DNA of 50,625 bases from Pseudomonas sp. PB101. GTDB lineage: Bacteria; Pseudomonadota; Gammaproteobacteria; Pseudomonadales; Pseudomonadaceae. The stretch is taken from the NCBI RefSeq assembly GCF_009764265.1, contig NZ_RWIR01000002.1, positions 1 through 50,625 on the forward strand, in the 5' to 3' direction. The translations under genes were made by a program, and so were the position numbers. Under the pieces are notes generated by a model. That model saw only the letters and a list, made by a program, of their open reading frames with translations, was not told where the DNA came from and did no database searches. The stretch's first letter is position 1, and the number at the start of each line of letters is the position of its first letter. Positions 7,703 through 15,922 of this stretch are shown piece after piece.

Positions 7703-8782
7703 TCAGCGTGTCAATACGCGGGCATGCCGGGCCTGCCAGCCCAGCCGGATGGTCGTGTCGATTGCAAAATGGGCGAATTCGAACTGCGAGGACGGCACGC
7801 GCACGATCAACGGTTTGTCGCTGAGCGCTGTCTGCACGTGCAGGTTGGTGTCGAGGCCGTGGTAGGCGATTTCGACGATCTTGCCGCTGACCTGATTGGC
7901 GCAATCGCCGCCCTGCTCCGTCAGCACTTGCAGGCGCTCGGGGCGCACCACCACGGCAACGGCCTGGCCGCTCACCAGCGGCGCGTCGGTGTCCACGCTC
8001 AGTTCCTGGCCGTTGACCCGCACCGAGTGTTGACCGGTGCGCACACCTTCGAGCAGGTTGCTGACGCCGATGAAGTTGGCGACAAAACGGCTGTTGGGGT
8101 TTTCGTAGAGTTCGGTCGGGCTGCCGCACTGGCACACCTTGCCGCCGTCGAGCACGGCCATGCGGTCGGACATGACCAGGGCTTCTTCCTGATCGTGGGT
8201 GACGATGATGAAGGTGATGCCGCTCTCGTGTTGCAGGCGCTTGAGTTCCAGCTGCATCTTCTCCCGCAGCTTCTTGTCGAGGGCGCCCAAGGGTTCGTCG
8301 AGCAGCAACACCCGTGGTCGCTTGACCAGTGCCCGGGCCAGCGCCACCCGCTGACGCTGGCCGCCGGAAAGTTGATCGGGCTTGCGTTCGGCCAGCTCAC
8401 CCAGCTGCGCGGTGCTCAGCACTTCATCGACCCGCCGGCGGATTTCGCTTTCCGGCAGGCGCTCCATCTCCAGGCCGTAGGCAATGTTCTTGCGCACGGT
8501 CATGTTGGGGAACAGCGCGTAGGACTGGAACATCAGGTTCAGCGGCCGCTTGTTCGCCGGCAGCGGCGAGATGTCGTTGCCGTCCAGGTAGATGCAGCCA
8601 CCACTGGGGGTCTCGAAACCGGCGAGCATGCGCAACAGCGTGGTCTTGCCGCAGCCGGACGGCCCGAGCAGCGCGAAGAACTCGTTCTCGCGGATGCTCA
8701 GCGACACCTCGTTGACCGCCAGGCCGTTGCCATAAGACTTGCTGACCTTATCCAGGATCAGTACCGCAGATGAGTTATTCAT
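7703..8782 (-). CDS. Polyamine-type ABC transporter ATPase (PotA-like)
   Basis: A 359-aa importer ATPase. Walker A GPSGCGKT at 40-47, Q-loop in MFQSYALFP, signature LSGGQRQRVALARAL, Walker B LLLDEPLGALD and the switch histidine in VTHDQEEAL are all present. A C-terminal TOBE-like region begins near residue 245, as in PotA/FbpC ATPases. It energises uptake by the two permeases encoded just upstream; its start overlaps the second permease gene by 8 nt. The full importer (binding protein, two permeases, ATPase) is present. The substrate is probably a polyamine-like or other small cationic compound by family, but the chemistry of the downstream genes is not ordinary putrescine catabolism. Confidence 0.9.
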   Translation of the reverse strand: MNNSSAVLILDKVSKSYGNGLAVNEVSLSIRENEFFALLGPSGCGKTTLLRMLAGFETPSGGCIYLDGNDISPLPANKRPLNLMFQSYALFPNMTVRKNIAYGLEMERLPESEIRRRVDEVLSTAQLGELAERKPDQLSGGQRQRVALARALVKRPRVLLLDEPLGALDKKLREKMQLELKRLQHESGITFIIVTHDQEEALVMSDRMAVLDGGKVCQCGSPTELYENPNSRFVANFIGVSNLLEGVRTGQHSVRVNGQELSVDTDAPLVSGQAVAVVVRPERLQVLTEQGGDCANQVSGKIVEIAYHGLDTNLHVQTALSDKPLIVRVPSSQFEFAHFAIDTTIRLGWQARHARVLTR

Positions 8783-9581
8783 GGGTGCGAGGAGCCTTGT
8801 TGAGACGCTGCGAAGCCAGCAGCGCGGTGATGCTGACCAGCATCACCAGCGTCGCCAGAGCATTGATTTCCGGGGTGACGCCGAAGCGGATCATGGCGTA
8901 GATCTGCATGGGCAACGTGGTCGAGGCCTGGCCGGAGCCGGAGTTGAAAAAGGCGATGATGAATTCGTCCACCGACAGGGTGAACGAGAGCAAACCGCCG
9001 GCCAGCACGCCGGGGAAAATCACCGGCAGCAGCACCCGGCGCAAGGTGGTGAACCAGCCCGCGCCGAGGTCGATCGAGGCTTCGAGAATCGAATAGTCGA
9101 AGTGCTTGAGCCGCGTGCGTACCACCGCGCAGACGAAGGCGATGTTGAACACGGCGTGGCTGATGATGATCGAGTGCAGCCCGAGGCCGACCTTGAGCAG
9201 GTTGAAAAAGCTCAGCAGCGCGATCGCCAGCACGATGTCGGGAATGATCATCGGCGCCATCAGCAAGGTGTCGACCACCTGGCCCTTGTGGTTGTCCTTG
9301 CGGCGCAACTCGATGCCCAGCGCCAGGAAGGTGCCGAGCACGCAGGCAATGAAGGTCGCCGACAAGGCAACGATCAGGGTGTTGAGCGCCGCCGACAGGA
9401 TCGCCGTGTTGTGCGCCAGCGCCGCGTACCACTTCAGCGATACGCCGCCCCAGGCGGTGGGCAATCCGGACTTGTTGAACGACAGCAGGATCAACACCAG
9501 GATCGGTATATAAAGGAAGGCGTACACCAGCCCCAGGTGCGAACCGAGCACGGTGGCGCTGACAGAACGTGGCTGACTCAT
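8775..9581 (-). CDS. ABC transporter permease, PotC-like
   Basis: A 268-aa inner-membrane protein with about six hydrophobic helices. The cytoplasmic EAA loop is visible (EASIDLGAGWFTTLRRVLLP, near the middle), which contacts the ATPase. It matches the PotC half of spermidine/putrescine-type importers in length and layout. The ATG at 9581 overlaps the stop of the other permease by 4 nt and its 3' end overlaps the ATPase start by 8 nt, so the transporter genes are translationally coupled. Confidence 0.9.
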   Translation of the reverse strand: MSQPRSVSATVLGSHLGLVYAFLYIPILVLILLSFNKSGLPTAWGGVSLKWYAALAHNTAILSAALNTLIVALSATFIACVLGTFLALGIELRRKDNHKGQVVDTLLMAPMIIPDIVLAIALLSFFNLLKVGLGLHSIIISHAVFNIAFVCAVVRTRLKHFDYSILEASIDLGAGWFTTLRRVLLPVIFPGVLAGGLLSFTLSVDEFIIAFFNSGSGQASTTLPMQIYAMIRFGVTPEINALATLVMLVSITALLASQRLNKAPRTHE

Positions 9582-10438
9582 GAACGCGCCCCTTCTGCAC
9601 GACGGGCCACCAGGGCCTGGATGAACAACAGGATCAGCATGATCGCGATCAGGAAGAAGCTCAGCGCCGCGCCGAACGGCCAGTCCCGCGCCGTGAGGAA
9701 TTGCGAATAGATCAGGTTGCCGACCATCTGCACCTGCTTGCCGCCCAACAGGTCGGCGGTGATGAAGTTGCCGATGCTCAGCACGAAGACAAACACCGCG
9801 CCCGCTGCGATACCCGGTACGCTCAGCGGCAGGATGATCCGGCGAAAGGTCATCCAGCCCGAGGCGCCGAGGTCTTTCGAGGCGTCCCAGAGTTCGTTGT
9901 TGATCCGCGACAGCGACGAGAAAATCGCCAGGATCACGAAGGGGATGTAGTTGTAGACCAGCCCCAGGACTACGGACGACTCGGTGTACAGCAGGCTGAT
10001 GGGTTCACCGCTGTAGCCGAACACTTGCAGCAGGCGGTTGATCAGGCCTTCACGGTTGAGCAGGACGATCCAGGCGTAGGTGCGGATCAGGTAGTTGCTC
10101 CAGAACGGCAGCATCACCAAAAACAGATACACCGCCTGACGCCGCCGTGGCGCACGGGCAATCGCATAGGCCGCCGGGTAGCCGATCAACACCGCGAACA
10201 GCGTGGCCAGCCCGGCGATCTTCGCCGACTTGAGCAGGATGCCCAGGTACAGCGGATCGAACGCGCGCTGGTAGTTTTCCCAGGTGAACAACCAGTCGAT
10301 GCCGCCGTAGGCACCGCGTTCGACGAAGCTGTAGACCAGCACCAGCAGGCACGGAACCACCAGGAACATCAGCAGCCAGCCAAAGCCGGGCGCAAGAAGC
10401 CAGGCCGACAGACGCCTGTCAGCATGCAAAGCACTCAT
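9578..10438 (-). CDS. ABC transporter permease, PotB-like
   Basis: A 286-aa membrane protein of the PotB type with about six helices and an EAA loop (WDASKDLGASGWMTFRRIILP). The start at 10438 (MSALHADRRLS) is preferred because GGGAGG lies about 10 nt upstream; an earlier in-frame start at 10501 would add a low-complexity basic tail. It is 82 nt downstream of the binding-protein gene, the usual place for processing that yields more binding protein than permease. It pairs with the permease at 8775. Confidence 0.88.
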   Translation of the reverse strand: MSALHADRRLSAWLLAPGFGWLLMFLVVPCLLVLVYSFVERGAYGGIDWLFTWENYQRAFDPLYLGILLKSAKIAGLATLFAVLIGYPAAYAIARAPRRRQAVYLFLVMLPFWSNYLIRTYAWIVLLNREGLINRLLQVFGYSGEPISLLYTESSVVLGLVYNYIPFVILAIFSSLSRINNELWDASKDLGASGWMTFRRIILPLSVPGIAAGAVFVFVLSIGNFITADLLGGKQVQMVGNLIYSQFLTARDWPFGAALSFFLIAIMLILLFIQALVARRAEGARS

Positions 10439-10520
10439 TAACCCTATCCTCCCGCCTCGGGACAGAGGCGGCTTGCGAGCGTGGCGAGGCATGCCGGGCA
10501 TGCCTCGAATCGATGCGGCG

Positions 10521-11576
10521 TTAGTTCTGCGCCGCCATGATTTCGGTGACGGCGCGGGTGTAGGCCTTTTGCGTGGTGCCGCCCAGGTCGCGCAGTTGCT
10601 CCATCTTCACCAGCTCGCTCGGGGCGATGGTCAGGTTGGGGTATTGCTTGAGCAGGTCTGCGGACAACCCGGCCATGGCCGCCTGGTTGGGGATTTTGTA
10701 GAGGATGTTTTCAGCGACCCAGACGTGGTTTTCCTTGGCCAGCATGAAGTTGACGAACTTGAAGGCTTCGTCCTGGTGCTTCGAGCTCTTGAGCACCACC
10801 ATGGTGTCGACCCACAGGTCGGACCCTTCCTTGGGCACCACGAACTTGATCGCCGCGTTGGCTTGCGTGCCGTAGTTGCACCAGCCGTCCCAGGCGTGGG
10901 CCATCAGCGATTCGCCGGAGGCCAGCTTGGAGTAGAAGGTGGTGTCGTCGAAGGCCAGAATGCGTTTTTTGGTGGCGATCAGTTGATCGCGAACCGCAGC
11001 GATTTGCGCCGGGTCACTGTCGTTGACCGACCAGCCCTTGGCGAGGAAACCGGCGCCGAGCATCCAGCGGTCGGTGGCGAGCATCGTCACCTTGCCCTTG
11101 AGCGCATCGCTCGGATTGAGCAGCTCGTTCCAGCTCTGCGGCGCCGGCGTCACCTTGTCGGAGCGGTAGCAGATGCCGGTGGTGCCCCAGGTGTAAGGCA
11201 CGGAGAACCGGTTGCCCTGGTCATATTCCAGGTGCGTGGCTTCGGGGTAGAGGTTTTTCAGGTTGGGGACCTTGACCGGATCGATGTCCGCCAGCAGCCC
11301 CTGCTTGTGCAGGACTTCGGCGAACGGCGAGGAGACGAACACCACGTCGTACCCTTCACCACCGGAGGCCATCAGCTTGCCCATGATTTCTTCGTTGGTG
11401 GCGTGCAGCGCCTTGTCGACGTCCACACCGCTGGCAGCCTTGAACTTCTCCAGCGCATCCGGGGCCATGTAGCCGTCCCAGATGGAAATCACCATGTCCT
11501 TTGCACTTGCAGCCTGTGAGGCGATCGCCAGGGAAACGGCCAATCCCGCGCACAGAAGATCATTCAGCTTGCTCAT
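10521..11576 (-). CDS. Periplasmic binding protein of a polyamine-type ABC importer (PotD-like)
   Basis: A 351-aa exported solute-binding protein. Residues 1-25 form a Sec signal peptide with likely cleavage after ASA. The mature protein starts KDMVISIWDGYMAPD and follows the PotD family pattern: YDVVFVSSPF near 76, YTWGTTGICY near 127, AHAWDGWCNYG near 218. It delivers ligand to the permeases at 8775 and 9578. As first gene of the minus arm its expression probably sets that of the operon. The 199-bp region between it and the divergent GntR gene carries one copy of a repeated motif (11649-11680). The exact ligand cannot be read from sequence. Confidence 0.9.
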   Translation of the reverse strand: MSKLNDLLCAGLAVSLAIASQAASAKDMVISIWDGYMAPDALEKFKAASGVDVDKALHATNEEIMGKLMASGGEGYDVVFVSSPFAEVLHKQGLLADIDPVKVPNLKNLYPEATHLEYDQGNRFSVPYTWGTTGICYRSDKVTPAPQSWNELLNPSDALKGKVTMLATDRWMLGAGFLAKGWSVNDSDPAQIAAVRDQLIATKKRILAFDDTTFYSKLASGESLMAHAWDGWCNYGTQANAAIKFVVPKEGSDLWVDTMVVLKSSKHQDEAFKFVNFMLAKENHVWVAENILYKIPNQAAMAGLSADLLKQYPNLTIAPSELVKMEQLRDLGGTTQKAYTRAVTEIMAAQN

Positions 11577-11648
11577 AAATACTCACCCGACGATTGTTTA
11601 TTGTTGTGTTCGAAGGCAGTACGGCAAAACGAGAAACGATTGCTTGTG

Positions 11649-11684
11649 TTTTTTTTTAGAAATTAGGACCAGCATCAAAAGATG
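11649..11684. promoter_or_regulatory. Candidate GntR operator, copy A
   Basis: A run of nine T, then AGAAA, TTAG, GACC and AGCATCAAAA. The same series recurs at 12731-12760 with two single-base indels and two substitutions. The last part can also be read as CATC-AAAA-GATG (11673-11684), a small inverted repeat. It lies between the divergent binding-protein and GntR genes. Two copies flanking the regulator gene suggest autoregulation and control of both arms. Inference only. Confidence 0.45.
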
Positions 11685-11775
11685 TCAACGCATTTTTTCC
11701 GGCCTGACGTCCAACCGGCGCATGACATAAGATGAGCAACTGAGTCCCACAGCGGATCACAACGAGAAAAGACGC

Positions 11776-12708
11776 TTGAGCACGACAGCCGAAAAAAAAC
11801 CGCGCACCAATCACCTCGAACTGGCCCGGCGCATCCTCGAGCACACCCAGGAAAGCGGCCTGGTGGCCGGCGACCCGGTGGCCGAACAGGCCCTGGCCCG
11901 CACGTTCCAGGTCTCGCGCACGCTGATTCGCGGTGCACTGAAAGTGCTGCTGGAAGAGAATCTGCTGAGCCATGAGGCCGGCAAGGGTTACACCCTGTTG
12001 GCATCCCCGGCTGGCTCGGCATTCAACGCCGCCCTGCCGCAAGCCGAGGAAGAAGAACTGGCTGCCTCGGTTCTGCGTGACCGCATGGCCGGGCGTCTGG
12101 GTGACAGCATCAGCATCAGCGAACTGATGCGCCGCTACGACATCGGCCGGCCGGCGGCGCAAAAAGCCTTGCAGCAATTGAGCGAAAGCCAGGCCATCGA
12201 GCGCGGCCCCGGCCAGTCCTGGCTGTTTCGCCCGTCGCTGAACAGCCTCGCCGCCCTCGAAGAAAGCCTGAAATTCCGCCTGATCCTCGAGCCCGAAGCC
12301 CTGCTCAGCCCAAGCTTCAATGCCGACCCGCAACGCCTGGCGCTGTTGCGCAGCGCCATGCAAACCCTGCTCGCCCGCCCCGTGGAAGACTTCGATCTGC
12401 AGCAGTTTCGCGAGCTGGACATCAGCTTCCACGAACTGCTGGCCCAGAGCTGCGGCAACCGCTTCATCAGCGACGCCCTGCTCCAGCACCAGGGCTTGCG
12501 CCGCCTGCCGAACCTGCTGCCGTCGGTGAGCGTGCACCGCCTGCAGGAAGCCCTGCGCGAGCACCTGCAGATCATTGCGCAGATCGAGCGTGGGCAGATG
12601 GAGATCGCCGCCGACCTGCTGCGCCTGCACCTGCGCCTGAGCGCCGCGCAACGCCCGCAAACCGCCAACCGCGGCATCCCGCAAAGCCATCTGTTCGGGC
12701 GTCGCTAA
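11776..12708 (+). CDS. GntR-family regulator with two winged-helix segments and FCD domain
   Basis: A 310-aa transcription factor. Residues 10-75 form a winged helix (VAEQALARTFQVSRTLIRGA, then a wing ending GKGYTLL). Residues 95-155 look like a second one (ISELMRRYDIGRPAAQKALQ, then GPGQSWLFRP). The remainder is a helical FCD-type effector domain (LEESLKFRLILEPEAL, FRELDISFHELLAQSCGNRF, REHLQIIAQIERG). Ordinary GntR/FCD proteins have a single winged helix, so the tandem arrangement is unusual. The start is TTG at 11776, the only reasonable start after the in-frame stop at 11728; the ribosome site is weak. It lies between the two arms of the cluster and probably senses the imported compound or a product of it. 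Confidence 0.85.
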   Translation: MSTTAEKKPRTNHLELARRILEHTQESGLVAGDPVAEQALARTFQVSRTLIRGALKVLLEENLLSHEAGKGYTLLASPAGSAFNAALPQAEEEELAASVLRDRMAGRLGDSISISELMRRYDIGRPAAQKALQQLSESQAIERGPGQSWLFRPSLNSLAALEESLKFRLILEPEALLSPSFNADPQRLALLRSAMQTLLARPVEDFDLQQFRELDISFHELLAQSCGNRFISDALLQHQGLRRLPNLLPSVSVHRLQEALREHLQIIAQIERGQMEIAADLLRLHLRLSAAQRPQTANRGIPQSHLFGRR

Positions 12709-12730
12709 CCACCTTGTAAAAACATGATGA

Positions 12731-12765
12731 TTTTTTTTTGAAAATAAGACAGCATCAAAAACACC
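12731..12765. promoter_or_regulatory. Candidate GntR operator, copy B
   Basis: Nine T, then GAAA, ATAA, GAC and AGCATCAAAA, matching copy A at 11649. It is in the 100-bp gap between the GntR gene and the second glycosyltransferase, implying that the downstream genes have their own regulated promoter. Confidence 0.45.
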
Positions 12766-12808
12766 TTCAGGAGCGGCGGGTTTGACCCGCCATGGACAGT
12801 CCCTCGCC

Positions 12809-14083
12809 ATGCACAAACAAAAACTGATCGCCCTGTTCCCGGAAGCCAGTTTCGGCGCGGCCTTGAACTGCATTGGTATCGCTCAGTCGTTGCGTGAGCT
12901 GGGCGCCAAACCGGTGTTCATCTGCCATGAGCATTTCCAGGGGCTGTTCGCCGAATACGGTTTCGACGAATACCCGATTCCGCAAGTGAGCCCATTGTCG
13001 GCGGCGGAACACCAGCACTACTGGGAGCGTTTCATCGAACGCAGCATCCCGTACTTCGACCAGACCCCGCTGGCACAGATCGACAGCTACGTGGCGCCGG
13101 CCTGGGAAGCGATCATCGACACCGCCATCGAGTCGGAAAAGCCGCTGCAGCAATTGCTCAGCCGCTTGAAGCCGGACGTGATCGTGCTCGACAACGTGGT
13201 GATGTTCCCCGCCATCGCCAACGCCGGCTGCCCGTGGGTGCGAGTGGTGTCCTGCGCCGAGACCGAACTGCCGGATGCCGCCGTGCCGCCGTACCTGTCC
13301 GGGTGCCTGGCCAGTGACCGCCAGGCCTGCGAGGGTTACACCGAGCAGTACCTCAAGGCTGTCGCACCGGCCCATGAACGCTTTTCGCAGTTTCTCCTGA
13401 GTAACAGCACCGCGCCGTGTCCACCCGGACAATTCCTCACCGATTCGCCATGGCTGAACCTGCTGCTGTCGCCGACACCGGTGCGCTATGAACGCCGGCA
13501 ACCGCTGGATCCGCAGCGCTACGTGTACCTCGACGGCTGCGTGCGCCGCGAAGCGCCGTACATCGTCCCGGACTTTCCACGGCACAACGACGCGCCGCTG
13601 ATCTACCTCAGCTTTGGCAGCCTCGGCGCCGCCGACACCGGCATGATGAAGCGCCTGATCAGCACGATCGAAACCCTGCCTTATCGCTTCCTGGTCAACG
13701 TCGGCGCCTACCGCGACATGTACACCACCGTGCCGGACAACGTGTACCTCGACAGCTGGTTTGCCCAGCCGGCGGTACTCAAGGAGTGCGATGTGTTCAT
13801 CCACCACGGCGGCAACAACAGCTTCTGCGAAGCGCTGTACTTCGGCCTGCCGTCGCTGATCATTCCCTATTGCTGGGACGGTCACGACAACGCCGCCCGC
13901 GCCGAGGAAACCGGCGTCGGCCGCTACCTGCCGCGCTTTGCCGATCCCGTGACCGCCCTGCCCGCCGCCCTTGAACAGCTGCTGGCCGACCAGGCGATGA
14001 AACAACGCCTCCAATCGTTCAGCCAGCGCATGCAGGCGACCCGCGGCACGGACATTGCCGCCCGCGCGATTCTCGACCTCTAG
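12809..14083 (+). CDS. GT1-family glycosyltransferase, paralogue of the one at 6387
   Basis: A 424-aa GT-B enzyme that aligns with the other glycosyltransferase over its whole length: HKQKLIALFPEASFG at the start, YLSFGSLG near 266, HHGGNNS at 332-338, CWDGHDNAARAEE near 356, with the same Asp-Asn pair in place of Asp-Gln. The two are clearly diverged, so they may add the same sugar to different positions or different sugars in sequence. ATG 12809 is chosen by alignment with the paralogue. An in-frame TTG at 12782 would add nine residues and has the better ribosome site (AGGAG, 8 nt upstream), so the start is uncertain. First gene of the plus arm after the regulator. Confidence 0.87.
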   Translation: MHKQKLIALFPEASFGAALNCIGIAQSLRELGAKPVFICHEHFQGLFAEYGFDEYPIPQVSPLSAAEHQHYWERFIERSIPYFDQTPLAQIDSYVAPAWEAIIDTAIESEKPLQQLLSRLKPDVIVLDNVVMFPAIANAGCPWVRVVSCAETELPDAAVPPYLSGCLASDRQACEGYTEQYLKAVAPAHERFSQFLLSNSTAPCPPGQFLTDSPWLNLLLSPTPVRYERRQPLDPQRYVYLDGCVRREAPYIVPDFPRHNDAPLIYLSFGSLGAADTGMMKRLISTIETLPYRFLVNVGAYRDMYTTVPDNVYLDSWFAQPAVLKECDVFIHHGGNNSFCEALYFGLPSLIIPYCWDGHDNAARAEETGVGRYLPRFADPVTALPAALEQLLADQAMKQRLQSFSQRMQATRGTDIAARAILDL

Positions 14084-14151
14084 CCAAAACAACAAAAACC
14101 TCGGGCAAGCGAACGCCATCGTCGCTGCCCGACACACGCCGGAGTTTCAGC

Positions 14152-15549
14152 ATGAATGCCCCATCGCATCTCGATGCGCTTGACCATGTCCTGCCCCATC
14201 CCTTCTGGCAGGACACCGTCACCCCACCACCTGCCGCACCGTCCGTTACCGGCACGGTGCAATGCGACCTGGCGGTGGTCGGCGGTGGCTTTACCGGATT
14301 GTGGACGGCGCTGCTGGCACGCCAGCGCAACCCCGGGCTGAGCATCGCGATCGTCGAGGCCCGCCGCTGTGGCGGTGAGGCCAGCGGGCGCAACGGCGGT
14401 TTTTGCGCACCGAGCATCTCCCATGGGGTATCGAACGCACTCAAGCGCTGGCCGGATGAAGCGCAGCAATTGATCCGCCTGGGCCGGCAGAACCTCGATG
14501 AGCTGGCCGCCGACCTCGATCGTTTCGGCATGCTGGTCGAGTTCGAACGCCAGGGCAAACTCAACGTCGCGGCCCGGCCGTGGCAGGTCGACGGCTTGCG
14601 CTCGATGCAGCGCAACTATGCGCGATTCGGTATCGACTGCCAGTGGCTGGAAGGCAAGGAACTGGCAGAGAAACTCGACTCCCCGACCTATGCGGCCGGC
14701 TTGTTCGAACCCAACTACGCCTTGCTCAACCCGGCAAAAATGGCTGCCGAACTGCGCCGTGTCTGCCTGGAACAAGGGATTCAACTGTTCGAAAACAGCC
14801 CTGTTTTGCAACTGGATGCGGACAAGGACAACGTGCGCCTGCGCACAGCCAATGGCGAAATCATCGCCGGGCAGATCGCCCTCGCCACCAACATCGCCCC
14901 GCCGCTGCTCGGCCATCTGGCATCGAGCGTGATCCCGGTCTACGACTACAGCCTGGTCAGCGAGCCCTTGAGCGATGCGCAGTTGCAGGCCATCGGCTGG
15001 ACCGGCCGCTACGGCATCGCCGACGCCGGCAACCAGTTCCACTACCTGCGCAAGACCGCCGACAACCGCATCCTCTGGGCCGGTTATGACGCCATCTACC
15101 ATTTTGGCGGGCGCCGCGACGAAGCCCTGACCCAGCGCCCGCAAAGCTTCCAGCGCCTGGCCGAGCAGTTTCAGCAGACCTTCCCGGCCCTGCGCGATGT
15201 GCGTTTCAGCCATGCCTGGGGCGGCATCATCGACACCTCCGCACGCACCACGATGTTCACCGGTTGCGAGCACCAGGGCCGCGTCGCCTATGCCCTGGGC
15301 TTCACCGGGCAGGGCGTGTCCGCCAGCCGCTTCGCCGCGCTGAACATGCTCGACCTGTTGGCCGGCGAGCGCACCGAGCGTACCGAACTGCTGATGACCT
15401 CAAAGGCGCCGTTCCGCTTTCCGCCCGAACCCTTGCGCTATGTCGGGGTGAAACTGGCCCAGCGCTCACTGGCGCGCGAAGACCGCGACGGTCACCGCGA
15501 CCTGCTGCTCAAGACCTTCGATGCCTTTGGCATCGGCTTCGATTCCTGA
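14152..15549 (+). CDS. FAD-dependent amine/D-amino-acid oxidase family protein
   Basis: A 465-aa flavoprotein of the DAO superfamily. The N-terminal FAD motif is VVGGGFTGLWTA (GxGxxG near 44-49), followed by the acidic residue of the Rossmann fold in IVEARRCGGEASGRNGG. A C-terminal FAD-contact segment reads GFTGQGVSASRFAA. The layout resembles gamma-glutamylputrescine oxidase (PuuB) and related amine oxidases, which convert an amine to an aldehyde with release of ammonia and peroxide. The aldehyde dehydrogenases of the minus arm are natural next steps. GGAG lies 8 nt before the ATG. It lies 68 nt after the glycosyltransferase and 13 nt before a cupin, in one plus-strand operon. Confidence 0.87.
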   Translation: MNAPSHLDALDHVLPHPFWQDTVTPPPAAPSVTGTVQCDLAVVGGGFTGLWTALLARQRNPGLSIAIVEARRCGGEASGRNGGFCAPSISHGVSNALKRWPDEAQQLIRLGRQNLDELAADLDRFGMLVEFERQGKLNVAARPWQVDGLRSMQRNYARFGIDCQWLEGKELAEKLDSPTYAAGLFEPNYALLNPAKMAAELRRVCLEQGIQLFENSPVLQLDADKDNVRLRTANGEIIAGQIALATNIAPPLLGHLASSVIPVYDYSLVSEPLSDAQLQAIGWTGRYGIADAGNQFHYLRKTADNRILWAGYDAIYHFGGRRDEALTQRPQSFQRLAEQFQQTFPALRDVRFSHAWGGIIDTSARTTMFTGCEHQGRVAYALGFTGQGVSASRFAALNMLDLLAGERTERTELLMTSKAPFRFPPEPLRYVGVKLAQRSLAREDRDGHRDLLLKTFDAFGIGFDS

Positions 15550-15562
15550 TCCGGAGACCACC

Positions 15563-15922
15563 ATGTCCACAGCCCTGCCCCGGCACGTCATCGACTTCGC
15601 CAGTGACCTTGTCCCCCGTGAAACCGAAATCAACGACCCGGCCGTGGTCGACGCGCCTTATCGCAGCAAGAGTTGGCGGCACTTTGTGCAACCTGGGAAA
15701 AACGCCGTGGCCGGCATCTGGGAGGCAGGGCCGCACCGCGAGCGTTGCCAGTGCGATTACGATGAGCTGTGTCACATTCTCGAAGGCACGGTGCGCCTGA
15801 CCGATGCCGAGGGCGTCGCGCGCACCTTCGGCCCTGGCGACTCCTTCGTGGTCGCCAGCGGATTTAACGGCACCTGGGAAAACCTCACGACGGTGCGCAA
15901 GGTCTACTTCATCCTCGGCTAA
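15563..15922 (+). CDS. Small cupin (EutQ / ureidoglycine aminohydrolase-like), copy 3
   Basis: A 119-aa Cupin_3-type protein: SKSWRHFVQPG, GIWEAGPHRE, DELCHILEGTVRL, FGPGDSFVV, TVRKVYFIL. It shares the DE-x-CH core with the two cupins of the minus arm but has a more typical GPGDSF turn. GGAG lies 7 nt before the ATG at 15563. Its stop codon overlaps the stop of the convergent diguanylate cyclase gene by 3 bases, leaving no room for a terminator between the two units. Third cupin of the same type in the cluster. Confidence 0.82.
   Translation: MSTALPRHVIDFASDLVPRETEINDPAVVDAPYRSKSWRHFVQPGKNAVAGIWEAGPHRERCQCDYDELCHILEGTVRLTDAEGVARTFGPGDSFVVASGFNGTWENLTTVRKVYFILG

Noticed and set aside
7671..8135. 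N-terminal extension of the glycosyltransferase at 6387
   Set aside because: The extension is antisense-like, Arg-rich and lies within the ABC ATPase gene in another frame; the paralogue at 12809 confirms the start at 7670.
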